A stretch of DNA of 64,000 nucleotides from Tyzzerella sp963558545. Its GTDB lineage: Bacteria > Bacillota > Clostridia > Lachnospirales > CAG-274. Below, piece by piece: positions 35,562-45,200 of this stretch. A program made the position numbers and the translations under genes. How positions within the stretch are numbered: position 1 is the first letter of the stretch; every line of letters starts with the position of its first letter. The notes under the pieces are model-generated. The model did no database searches. It worked only from the letters and a program-made list of their open reading frames with translations, and was not told where the DNA came from. The stretch spans positions 8,212-72,211 of the forward strand of contig NZ_CAUWHO010000009.1 of NCBI RefSeq assembly GCF_963558545.1, given 5' to 3'.

Positions 35562-36227
35562 ATGTTAATCTTTTTTATTTATTCTATATTAATAGGATTT
35601 TTATCAAATTTTATAATATATGCGTATTGTCAAGATAAACTTGCATTTAAAAATTTTTATTGTTTAAAGGCCTTAAGCAATAAAATATTAAGCTTTTCAA
35701 TTGTAATACTTAATTTTATTACATCTTTTCTTATATATAAAAATTTAGGTATAAGTATATATTCTTATTTATGCTTTATAGTATCATCTTTGTTAATATG
35801 TTTATCTGTAATAGATATAAAGACAGGTATTGTTCCAGATACTATTAACCTATTAATTTTTTTTATGGCAATAGTGGCTATTATATTAACTAAATATAAT
35901 ATATTATACCATATTATAGGTTTTTTCCTTATTAGTGGGCCATTTTTATTTATATCTGTATTAACAAATGGCATTGGTGGTGGAGATATTAAGCTTTTTG
36001 CTGTTACAGGGTTATTCTTAGGGGCTATTCATATCTTTTTAGCAATGTTTATATGCTGTATATTAGCCTCTGTAATAGGTATTATATTAAAATACTCTAA
36101 TAAAACAACTAAACTTTACAATGGTAATTCTATCCCATTAGTACCTTATATATCTATTGGTGTATTTATTACAATATTGTATGGAGAAAATATATTAAAT
36201 TGGTACTTTTCTACTTTTTTTATCTAG
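35562..36227 (+). CDS. Prepilin peptidase, A24 (GxGD) family
   Basis: It cuts the leader peptide of type IV pilin-like proteins at the membrane. The 221-residue protein has about seven hydrophobic segments and both catalytic Asp motifs: SVIDIKTGIVPD near residue 82-93 and NGIGGGDIKLF near 136-146. The N-terminal Cys-rich methylase part of large enzymes such as PilD is missing, as is common in short Gram-positive forms. ATG 35562 is chosen because AGGTG lies six bases before it; GTG 35553 in the same frame overlaps that site. The only neighbour in the operon is the PEGA protein nine bases downstream; no pilin, PilB or PilC genes are visible. Confidence 0.86.
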   Translation: MLIFFIYSILIGFLSNFIIYAYCQDKLAFKNFYCLKALSNKILSFSIVILNFITSFLIYKNLGISIYSYLCFIVSSLLICLSVIDIKTGIVPDTINLLIFFMAIVAIILTKYNILYHIIGFFLISGPFLFISVLTNGIGGGDIKLFAVTGLFLGAIHIFLAMFICCILASVIGIILKYSNKTTKLYNGNSIPLVPYISIGVFITILYGENILNWYFSTFFI

Positions 36228-36236
36228 GGAGGACTT

Positions 36237-37754
36237 ATGAATAATAAATTTAATGAAAATATTAATGATATTGTTTTAACAGATAATGACTACAAAGGTG
36301 TTATATACGAGCCTAGTGATAATGCAAAAAAATATACTAAAAATAATACTAAAACAAATATCAAAATAAAAAATAATAACAATAAAATTAACCAAACTAA
36401 AATAAAAAAAGCTCAAAACTTTAATTTTAATTTATTTATATGGACAACAGTTGCTATTGGCGTAGCCATATTTTTAATTGTAGCTACTATAACATATTCT
36501 TCTTTATCTAGCTATATTGGTGTTCCAGCTAAAAAAAATACTACTTCAGATAATAACATTAATTTAAACTTAAATAACAACAATGAAGACCCGTCAGTCT
36601 TAAGTAGCAAAACAAATAAAAATATAGTAGGTATTATAAAAAGTATAAATTATGAAAATGGTATATTTATATTTTCAAGCCTGGATAGTAATAAATCTTA
36701 TACTTTAAAGTCCAAACCTTCTTCTATATTTAAAGATAAATTTGGAAATACTCTCTCTATGTCAGAGCTAAATACTGGAGATATTGTAGATTTTTCTTTT
36801 AATGATGATAATACTTTAGATTATGTTTCTCAAAATAAAGAAAGCTTTTTTTTAGAAAATGTGTCTAACATAAAAATAGACACTACCTTAAAAAATTTAA
36901 CTTTAAATGATACTATATTTAACATTTCAGACAATGTTTCTGTATTAAAAAATAACGAACCTTACGATTTATTAGATATATCTAATTTAGATATACTTAA
37001 CATTAAAGGATATAACAAAACCATTTATTTTATAGAATTAAAAAAAGGCGCTGGCATATTAAAGCTAGAAAATAAGCCTAACCTAAATAAAGGTATTATA
37101 GAAATTGACCGTAATATTTTTAAATCATTAGATGAAATAAATAGTATTTCATTATCAGAGGGCAAACATAAGGTTGTAATAAGAAGCGATGACTCTGTTT
37201 CTTTTGTAAAAGAAATTGATATAATATCAGATACGGAAACTATACTAGATTTAAGCCAAATACAAAATAAATCGGCTACTTTATTTATAAATAGTAATGT
37301 TACAGACTATACTTTGTATGTAAATGGTATAATAGAAACATCTAGAGAGCCATTAAAGCTACAATACGGTGCTTATACCATTAAAGCAGAAAAAGAAGGT
37401 TATACTCCTTTTGAAACTCAAATATCTATAAATAAACCTACGGTTAATATTAATATAAACTTAGAAAAAATTGAAAAGGTAGGTAAAATTAGCATAAATT
37501 CTACTCCAGATAATGCTAGTGTTTTTGTTAATAATTCTTTAATTGGATATACGCCATTAAGTTATAAACTTCCTCAAGGTGTTCATACAATAACTATAAA
37601 AAAAGAAGGTTATAATGATTTTGTTCTATCTAGCGTAACTATAGGTGATGAGGAAAGCTCATTTAATATTACTATGCACAAATCTGTAAAAGAAGATACA
37701 ACAACTACTAGAGAAAACAACACAGAGCCTGTTGTTTCAGAGCCAACTATATAA
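36237..37754 (+). CDS. PEGA-domain single-pass membrane protein
   Basis: The 505-residue protein has an Asn/Lys-rich cytosolic tail (1-63), one membrane helix near 64-90 (WTTVAIGVAIFLIVATITYSS in part) and a long outer part. Residues about 130-270 are a small beta domain of unknown type. Two PEGA domains end the protein: about 340-405 (SATLFINSNVTDYTLYVNG, YTIKAEKEGYTPFE) and about 410-480 (ISINSTPDNASVFVNNSLIG, THTITIKKEGYNDF-like). PEGA domains are surface-exposed beta folds often fused to envelope proteins. The ribosome site AGGGAGG precedes ATG 36237. It is co-transcribed with the prepilin peptidase, but it has no prepilin-type leader, so it is probably not a substrate. Confidence 0.8.
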   Translation: MNNKFNENINDIVLTDNDYKGVIYEPSDNAKKYTKNNTKTNIKIKNNNNKINQTKIKKAQNFNFNLFIWTTVAIGVAIFLIVATITYSSLSSYIGVPAKKNTTSDNNINLNLNNNNEDPSVLSSKTNKNIVGIIKSINYENGIFIFSSLDSNKSYTLKSKPSSIFKDKFGNTLSMSELNTGDIVDFSFNDDNTLDYVSQNKESFFLENVSNIKIDTTLKNLTLNDTIFNISDNVSVLKNNEPYDLLDISNLDILNIKGYNKTIYFIELKKGAGILKLENKPNLNKGIIEIDRNIFKSLDEINSISLSEGKHKVVIRSDDSVSFVKEIDIISDTETILDLSQIQNKSATLFINSNVTDYTLYVNGIIETSREPLKLQYGAYTIKAEKEGYTPFETQISINKPTVNININLEKIEKVGKISINSTPDNASVFVNNSLIGYTPLSYKLPQGVHTITIKKEGYNDFVLSSVTIGDEESSFNITMHKSVKEDTTTTRENNTEPVVSEPTI

Positions 37755-37791
37755 AAATAGAGCTAAAGATTTTATCTTTAGCTCTATTTTT
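37753..37791. terminator. Bidirectional terminator between PEGA and LacI genes
   Basis: AAAAATAGAGCTAAAGAT pairs exactly with its complement across TTT. It lies between convergent genes and contains both stop codon regions. Confidence 0.88.
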
Positions 37792-38788
37792 ATACTCCCT
37801 TTACAGATTGTCTTATAACTATATTTCCTGGTATTATGCTATTGTCTGCTTTTGACAATGGATTTTTTATTTTTTTTATAATGTTACTAATGCATTTTTT
37901 TGCCATTTTGTCAATATCTATTTGAACAGTAGTTATTGGAGGATTGCATATCCTTGCGTGTATATCATTATCAAACCCTACTATAGATATATCATTAGGA
38001 ACGCTTAACCCTATTTTATTTAAATATTGTACAAAATAATAGGCTGTTTTATCACTGTTACAAACAAATGCTGTTGGTAAATTTGACGGTAACTTAAATT
38101 CATAAAAAGCACCATTAGTGTCCCTATCATCTATTATAAAGTCTTTATTTATCTCTATTCCATTTTCTAGAAGAGCCTTAGAATAGCCTAAGTATCTATC
38201 TAGTATACTTCTGTTAGAATGTATATTACCTACATATCCTATATGTTTATGCCCATTTTCTATAAGATAATTTGTTATAGCATATGCACTATATATATTA
38301 TCTCCAATAACAGAATCTACCAAAAAATGTCTATCATAAAAATCTAAAAATATAACAGGCATATTTTGTTTACAGATAGTTTTTGTATAACTTTCTTCCA
38401 TTTGCCCTAGTATTATTATGCCGTCTATTCTTTTATCTAAAATTATGTTAGTTACAATATTTTCAATTTCTTTTTCTTTATCTATTACCTCTAAAATTGC
38501 ATAATAATTATAATTGGATAGATGCTTTACTATGTTATTGTATATAGTAAAATAAAATGAGTTTTCTACGTCCATATATTTTTGAGCAACTATTACACCT
38601 ATATTGTAAGTATAGTCTTCGTTTTTACTATTAGCAATAGATTTGTAGCCCATATCTATTGCTATTTCTTTTATTTTTGCCCTTAGCTCATCACTAACCC
38701 CTTGTTTATTAGACAAAGCCTTAGAAACTGTTACTATACTAACTCCTAATCTTTCTGCAATATCTTTCATTTTAACACTTTTACTCAC
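37790..38788 (-). CDS. LacI-family transcriptional regulator
   Basis: The 332-residue repressor has an N-terminal helix-turn-helix (MKDIAERLGVSIVTVSKALSNK) followed by the hinge and a periplasmic-binding-protein-like effector domain (NIGVIVAQKY, IDGIIILGQ, GYVGNIHSN, VGFDNDIHARICNPPITTVQ). The start is GTG 38788 with GGGAGGTGAT upstream; a GTG three codons earlier overlaps that site. Its gene target is not evident: neighbours are the PEGA gene (convergent) and the peptidase gene (divergent). It could instead act on the glucan genes 10 kb away. The sugar ligand is unknown. Confidence 0.9.
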   Translation of the reverse strand: MSKSVKMKDIAERLGVSIVTVSKALSNKQGVSDELRAKIKEIAIDMGYKSIANSKNEDYTYNIGVIVAQKYMDVENSFYFTIYNNIVKHLSNYNYYAILEVIDKEKEIENIVTNIILDKRIDGIIILGQMEESYTKTICKQNMPVIFLDFYDRHFLVDSVIGDNIYSAYAITNYLIENGHKHIGYVGNIHSNRSILDRYLGYSKALLENGIEINKDFIIDDRDTNGAFYEFKLPSNLPTAFVCNSDKTAYYFVQYLNKIGLSVPNDISIVGFDNDIHARICNPPITTVQIDIDKMAKKCISNIIKKIKNPLSKADNSIIPGNIVIRQSVKGV

Positions 38789-38978
38789 AAATATCACCTC
38801 CCTAACAACTGATTTAAATTATAACAAATTTAGCTAAAAAAAGTCAATATATTTATTTAAATTTTATTAATTTTTAAAAATATTTTTTTATATTTTAAAT
38901 TAAATATTGTAGAAATACAATAATATATTTTTAGTTTTATTTACATTTTTATTATGTCTTATTAATATATGTAAAATG

Positions 38979-39007
38979 TTGACTATATTTTTTATATATG
39001 ATATATT
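38979..39007 (+). promoter_or_regulatory. Promoter of the M3 peptidase gene
   Basis: TTGACT (38979-38984), 17 bases, TATATT (39002-39007), 37 bases before the ATG at 39044. The remainder of the gap 38789-39043 is AT-rich without other signals. Confidence 0.6.
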
Positions 39008-39043
39008 TTATAAATATATTTGTAAGAGAAAGGAAGATGTTTT

Positions 39044-40804
39044 ATGGAAGTTAATTGGAACTTAGACAATTTATATACAAGCTATAAAAGTGAAAAATTT
39101 ATAAGTGATTTAAACAATTTTGAAACAACTGTTTTAGATTTTCTAAAATGGTGTAACAATAACTTTAATAATGTAGATAGTGTTAAAGAAAAGTTGGAGC
39201 TATATACAGAAAAACTAAATAATTTAAGTGCTTTTGACACTATTATAGGATATGTTCATCTTAGCTTAAAAGTAAACACTACAAATGCCGACCTTTTAAG
39301 CTTAATATCTAAGATAGAAAAAATATTAGTAGATGTTAAACAAATAGAAAATCATCTTACTTTATTTTTAAAAGATGTAAACAACTTAGATAGTATAATA
39401 AATAGCTCTAACATATTAAAAGAATATGCTTTCGTACTAAAAGAATCTAAAGATAAAGCCGATAAGCTATTAGATAATGAAAAAGAATATATTATATCTA
39501 AAATGGCTTTAAATGGCTCTAATATGTGGACAAAACAATGGCAACAAATAACATCAACATTAGCTGTATCCTATAATGATACTATTTTAACTTTACCAGA
39601 GGTAAGAAACTTAGCATACGATAAAGATGCTAATATAAGAAAAAATGCTTACTATGCTGAGCTTAAATCCTATGAAAAAATAGATTTACCTGCTGCTTTT
39701 TCTATAAATGGTATTAAAGGAGAAGTTATAGAAACTTGCAATTTTAGAGGATATAGCTCTCCATTAGAAATGACTTTAAAAGATTCTAGGCTAGATAAAG
39801 AAGTTTTTGATGCTATGTTTAGTGCAATAAAAGAAAGTTTGCCTAAATTACAAAAATATTTTATTAAAAAAGCACAATTACTAGGTCATAAAAATGGGTT
39901 ACCTTTTTACGATTTATTTGCTCCTATATCTAACAATACAAAACAATATACATATGATGAAGCAAAACAGTTTGTATACGATAATTTTTCTAAATTTAGT
40001 GAAAAATTAGGTTGTTTTGCTAAAAAAGCTTTTGATAACAACTGGATAGATGTATATTCTAGAAAAGGTAAAGTTGGAGGTGCTTTTTGTTACAGTATAC
40101 AAAGTATAAAAGAAAGCCGAATATTATTAAACTTTTCCAATTCTTTAGATAGTATACTTACATTAGGACACGAGCTAGGACACGGCTATCACAACCTATG
40201 TTTAAACAATGAAAAAGACTTAAACACTAGCTATTCTATGCCTATTGCAGAAACTGCCTCTACATTTTGCGAACATATATTAGTTAAATCTGCTTTAGAA
40301 AATAGTACTGATAACGATGAGAAACTTACTATATTAGAAAATGACTTATCTGGTACTTTACAATGTATAGTAGATATATACAGTAGATTTTTATTTGAAG
40401 ATGAAGTATTTAAAAGACGTATAAATGGTTTTGTATCTAAAGATGAGCTTTGTGATATAATGGAAAATGCTCAAAAACAAGCATATGGAAATGGCCTTGA
40501 CCATAATTTTTTACATAAATATATGTGGGTTTGTAAACCTCATTACTACTATGGAGATACTAACTACTATAATTTCCCTTATGCTTATGGTGTATTGTTT
40601 TCCAAAGGGTTATTTTCTTTATATTTAAATGATAAAGATAACTTTATTAAAAAATATGATAGTATGCTTAGTATAACTGGTAAATCTAGTTTATATGATG
40701 TTGGTAAATTTATTGGTGTAGATTTAAAAAATAAAGACTTTTGGTTATCTAGCCTAAATTTAATAATTAAAGATATAGAAAAATATTGCAAAATACAATT
40801 ATAA
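39044..40804 (+). CDS. pepF: M3-family oligoendopeptidase (PepF-like)
   Basis: This zinc endopeptidase cuts short peptides in the cytoplasm. The 586-residue protein has the helical N-terminal lid and the catalytic site LGHELGHGYHN near residue 374-384 (HExxH), with the third zinc ligand in MPIAETASTF about 25 residues on. HKYMWVCKPHYYYG and NFPYAYGVLFSKGL near the C-terminus are typical of the clostridial PepF group. There is no signal peptide. Start ATG 39044 has AAAGGAAG about seven bases before it. It is a single-gene unit with its own promoter and a strong terminator. Confidence 0.92.
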   Translation: MEVNWNLDNLYTSYKSEKFISDLNNFETTVLDFLKWCNNNFNNVDSVKEKLELYTEKLNNLSAFDTIIGYVHLSLKVNTTNADLLSLISKIEKILVDVKQIENHLTLFLKDVNNLDSIINSSNILKEYAFVLKESKDKADKLLDNEKEYIISKMALNGSNMWTKQWQQITSTLAVSYNDTILTLPEVRNLAYDKDANIRKNAYYAELKSYEKIDLPAAFSINGIKGEVIETCNFRGYSSPLEMTLKDSRLDKEVFDAMFSAIKESLPKLQKYFIKKAQLLGHKNGLPFYDLFAPISNNTKQYTYDEAKQFVYDNFSKFSEKLGCFAKKAFDNNWIDVYSRKGKVGGAFCYSIQSIKESRILLNFSNSLDSILTLGHELGHGYHNLCLNNEKDLNTSYSMPIAETASTFCEHILVKSALENSTDNDEKLTILENDLSGTLQCIVDIYSRFLFEDEVFKRRINGFVSKDELCDIMENAQKQAYGNGLDHNFLHKYMWVCKPHYYYGDTNYYNFPYAYGVLFSKGLFSLYLNDKDNFIKKYDSMLSITGKSSLYDVGKFIGVDLKNKDFWLSSLNLIIKDIEKYCKIQL

Positions 40805-40813
40805 TAATTTAAT

Positions 40814-40849
40814 AGTTAAAAAAGCCCCATATATGGGGCTTTTTTAACT
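40814..40849. terminator. Bidirectional terminator between peptidase and dusB
   Basis: GTTAAAAAAGCCCC pairs exactly with its complement across ATATAT; T/A tracts lie inside the arms, so both strands give a GC stem with a T run. Confidence 0.92.
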
Positions 40850-40880
40850 TATTACAATTAAGGTTACGATTATATAATTA

Positions 40881-41840
40881 CTATTGTTTCATACTAAGTA
40901 GAAGTTCTTCCATTTTTTCAGGCTTTTCTACACCATTTATTATAACTCGCATCTCTGAGCTTTTTGGCATACCTTTTATATACCAACCTAAATGCTTTCT
41001 CATTTCTCTTATAGCAATGTATTCGCCTTTACATTGTATGAGCATATGCAAATGTTTAATAGCTACATCTATTTTTTCATTTATTGAAGGATTTGATATT
41101 ATTTCACCTGTTTTTAAATAATGTACAACTCTTTTAAATATCCAAGGGTTACCTTGTGCCTCTCTACCTATCATTATAGCATCGCAACCTGTATACTCTA
41201 ATATCTCTTTAGCTTTTTCTGGACTAGTTATATCACCATTACCTATTATAGGTATGCTAACATTTTCTTTAACTTTTTTTATTATATCCCAATCGGCATT
41301 ACCAGAATAAAACTGTTCTCTTGTTCTACCGTGTATAGCAAGGCCAGCTCCACCATTTTCTTCTACTATTTTTGCTATCTCTACGGCATTTACACAGTCA
41401 TCGTCATATCCTTTTCTTATTTTAATAGTCAAAGGTTTGCTTGTACTAGAGGAAACAGCCTTTACTATTTTACCTATAAGCTTAGGATTTTTCATAAGAG
41501 CAGAGCCATCACCATTTTTTACTATTTTAGGTGCAGGACAACCCATATTAATGTCAAAAAATCCTATATCTTCATTACTATCAAGTTTTTTAGCCATATC
41601 TGACAAAACATCAGGGTCAGACCCAAATAGCTGAACAGCTACCTTGCCTTCACTTTTATCTATTTCTAATAATTTTTTAGTATTATCATTGTCATACATA
41701 ATGCCTTTTGCACTAACCATTTCAGAATATGTAAGGCCACAGCCTTGCTCTTTACATAATGTTCTAAAAACAACATCTGTAACACCTGCCATTGGTGCTA
41801 AAAAAACATTATTTTGTGGCTCAAAATTTCCTATCTTCAT
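40881..41840 (-). CDS. dusB: tRNA-dihydrouridine synthase (DusB type)
   Basis: It reduces uridine to dihydrouridine in the D-loop of tRNA using FMN and NADPH. The 319-residue TIM-barrel protein begins FLAPMAGVTDVVFRTLC, has the catalytic Cys in DINMGCPAPKIVKNGDGSALM near residue 100, TIKIRKGYDDD, GNGDITSP and the FMN phosphate loop MIGREAQGNPWIF. The C-terminal helical domain includes REMRKHLGWYIKG. It stands alone. Confidence 0.93.
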   Translation of the reverse strand: MKIGNFEPQNNVFLAPMAGVTDVVFRTLCKEQGCGLTYSEMVSAKGIMYDNDNTKKLLEIDKSEGKVAVQLFGSDPDVLSDMAKKLDSNEDIGFFDINMGCPAPKIVKNGDGSALMKNPKLIGKIVKAVSSSTSKPLTIKIRKGYDDDCVNAVEIAKIVEENGGAGLAIHGRTREQFYSGNADWDIIKKVKENVSIPIIGNGDITSPEKAKEILEYTGCDAIMIGREAQGNPWIFKRVVHYLKTGEIISNPSINEKIDVAIKHLHMLIQCKGEYIAIREMRKHLGWYIKGMPKSSEMRVIINGVEKPEKMEELLLSMKQ

Positions 41841-41957
41841 TTTATTAACTCCATTCTATTTTATCAACATATAAAAATAATATTTTTTTAATACAATATT
41901 ATTTTAAACTAAAAAAGTATATTTTACAATAAATTTAATTAAAATAGCCTTATTTTA

Positions 41958-41985
41958 TTGTATATTAATACCTTAACTGTATAAT
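41958..41985 (+). promoter_or_regulatory. Weak candidate promoter of the small gene at 42105
   Basis: TTGTAT (41958-41963), 16 bases, TATAAT (41980-41985). It lies in the AT-rich 255-base gap after dusB, where I see nothing else; the leader would be about 110 bases. Confidence 0.3.
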
Positions 41986-42104
41986 AAAATAAATAAGATA
42001 TAGGCTTTATCCTTTATTTTTAGTTGTACTACTAAATGTATTAATACTTATAGTGTATTGCTTTTTATAATTTTATAGTTTATAATTTATTTGAGGTGAT
42101 TGAT

Positions 42105-42293
42105 TTGTATATAAAATATAAAAAACAAAAAGAATTGTTATTGAAAGATATTGACGCTCTTTCTATATTAACTAGAAAATTATGCTTATACTGTAAATTT
42201 GTTTCAAAATCAAAATGTTTAGATACTCATTATATAAAAGCTCTTACTACTGATATAAAAATTTATATTGATAATATAGAAAATCATTTATAA
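42105..42293 (+). CDS. Small unknown protein, Lys-rich with three Cys
   Basis: The 62-residue product (from TTG 42105; GTG 42096 gives 65) is predicted mostly helical. It is Lys-rich at the start and has Cys residues in LCLYCKFVSKSKCLD, then a helical end. GAGGTGA five bases before the TTG is a good ribosome site and overlaps the GTG, so TTG is preferred. It resembles Spo0E-like small helical proteins in size but lacks their SxxxD motif. It ends four bases before the converging Csp-like protease gene. Function unknown. Confidence 0.55.
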   Translation: MYIKYKKQKELLLKDIDALSILTRKLCLYCKFVSKSKCLDTHYIKALTTDIKIYIDNIENHL

Positions 42294-42296
42294 TAT

Positions 42297-45200
42297 TTAC
42301 ATATTTTCAAATGTTTTTAATATATTTAATTTTCCAAATCCCCATAAATTATTGGGATATAGTTCATTACCATTTTTCTCTGCTCCTGATATAAAATACC
42401 CTGTTATAGATAATGTATTTATTGCTGGGCTATTTCCTTTAACTACTCCCCATTCTAGCATAAGAGCAGAACACCCTGTAGATATAGCTGTTGCTCCACT
42501 AGTACCTGTTATTCTATCTAAATCTCCTTTTTCATTAATACAACTAACATTTACTGCTGGAGCACTTATAGTAGGCTTTAAAATACTCTGCCTTGCAGGT
42601 CCTCTACCAGACTGTACAAAAAAGCTATTATCAAAATGGTTATACCCACCTACTGAAATAATAAAATAAGCAGTACCAGGCAATGTTACTGTATAAAATG
42701 GGTCGGGTGTTAAAAATATTGTATCTTCTTTTATAAAATTTTGTATAGGTAGCCAACTGTGTATCTTCCCTACTAAAATTCTTTCCCCATATACTTTTAT
42801 ACTCCAAATACCAGGGCTTGGTTTTGTAAATCTTATTAAAGTTATTTGTCCACTACTTTCAAAAGTTTTATTGTAATACTGTACCCTTATCTTTGTATTA
42901 CTAAGAGGAAATAATATTTCTTCATCATAGTTATCTCTTGGTGGAATTCTACCTGTGCTTTCTCCCGTAGGAGATATTATATTTACACTTATCCTATCTG
43001 ACGGGTACGTTACAATATTTAATATTATTCCTTCTTCTCCCTCTGCCACCTTAAATTCTAATGTTTTTTCATCTCCTGTACCTTTTAATTCTATTAATGA
43101 ATGATGTGCTGCATTACCTTCATTTCCATTACATACGCTAACACAAATTCTATTTTTTATAGCTATATTAGATATATATTGTTCTAATAATGTTAATCCA
43201 TTATGAAATGACATATTGCTCCCCATACCAATACATATTGCTAATGGTTTGTTTAATTCTAATGATTTTTCATATAAATATTCTATACCAAGCATCAAAT
43301 CTGAACTGCTATAAGAAGGTACATTATCTGGTATAAATTCATATTCTTTTAATGATTTATTGGCTTGCTTTAACTTAACTACTACTATTTCTGCATCTGG
43401 TGCAACCCCTATAAAGTTTTCTTTAGTATTTTCCCTACCAGCACATATGCTAGCTAGTTTAGTACCGTGTCCTATTTCATCTTTAGATGGTACTATATCA
43501 AAAGGCGCTTCACTAGATATAGCTAAATCTATATCCTTTCTTGTATATTCTGCACCAAAGCAAAAATTTTTGGGAGGCTTACCTTTTATAGTTTGGTCCC
43601 ATATACTAACTATTTTTGTAGTATTGTCTTCATATATAAATTCATCTAAAGTATAATTTATGCCAGTATCTACAATACCTATTAAAACACCACTTCCTTT
43701 TAAATTTAAAAATGGTTGATTTTGTATAGATAAAACACCTGTTTTTTCTAAAGCAGATTTATCCATTAACCCTAAATTAAAAGGCTGTCTTAAAGCCATT
43801 TTAGATATTTCTTCTTGTGGTATAAGGTTAAAACTATCTTTTTTAATGTACAAAATAACAAAATCGCCAGTCAAAACTTTACATACCCTAATAAATGGAT
43901 ATTTTTCTATTATAGTTTTTACTTCATTATTATATTGAGTAACTCTAACAATATAATCTTCAGAATATACTATATCATTTAGGTTATCATTTTGTTCTAT
44001 ACTCATTGTTTTTAAAAAATCATTTTGCTTGTATAATTCTAGTATATTTAATGTATTTAATGTACATAAACTTCCATATCCCCATTCTTTATTAGGATAT
44101 TTTAAGCTATCTTTCCTTTTTGCTCCTACTCTTAAAAAAGCTTTTAACCTTTGTCCATACAAAAATAAATCATTTCTATTTACTATTCCCCATTGCATTA
44201 ACAATGAACAAGCACCTGTTACAAATGGTGCTGCCATACTTGTTCCTGAAAAAGTATCATACCCTAAAAAGTTAGATGTGGTAGTTATATTTTCACTTGG
44301 TGCTACCAAATCTGGCTTTACTCTTTTATCCCTAGTATATCCCCTACCAGAAAAATCTGATATAGAATTTAACAAATCGTTGTACCCTCCAACTGTTATA
44401 ACATTATTAGCCGTAGAAGGTATAGTTAGTGTAGTATCTACACTTGGTTTTAAAAACTTTGTATTTTTAGATGATATTTCTGTTATAGGTAACCATATAT
44501 TAAAAGTACCTTCTACTATATTTATACCAGAAATAACTATTTTCCATATACCATTTGGCAAGTTTCCTTCTGTAGATATAATTTCAAAAAATAATCCTTG
44601 CTCTATACTATATGGGGCAGGCTCACCTAAATTAAAGTATAAATTTGCATAGCCTAAATTAAATATATTACTTGATATTGTATTATTAATAAATCCTGTT
44701 TCTACACCGTTAGGTGCTATTATATTTACATTAAATTCATCTACAAAGTTTTTAAATAAAACTATATATAATGAAGATAAATTAGTATCTAATGATATTT
44801 CTACTTCAATAGTTTCTCCTGTTTTTATAACATTTGTGTAGTGATGTGATGTTGAGCCTTCGTTACCTGTTGCCACTACTATAGATGTTTTCCATATATT
44901 AGACATATCATTTATATATGTTTCAAATAAAGATGTCCCTGTATGAGAGCCATCATTTGTACCAAAAGATATATTTATAGCCACAGGTTTATTTAGCTCT
45001 ATGGCACTATCTAAAACAAACTTTATAGCACGCATTATTTCTGTATTTCTTGCAAAGGACTCTCGTCCTCTTTCTCCTAACTTTACAACTATTATATCGC
45101 TTTTAGGTGCTATTCCTCTATATTTTTGGTTAGATGATACACCATTACCACAGGCTATGCCTGCAACTGCTGTTCCGTGCCCTATAGTATCATTTGTTTT

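Noticed and set aside
44029..44652. Plus-strand reading frame of 207 codons inside the tandem protease gene
   Set aside because: It is opposite conserved subtilase motifs and has no ribosome site; it is a by-product of codon usage.
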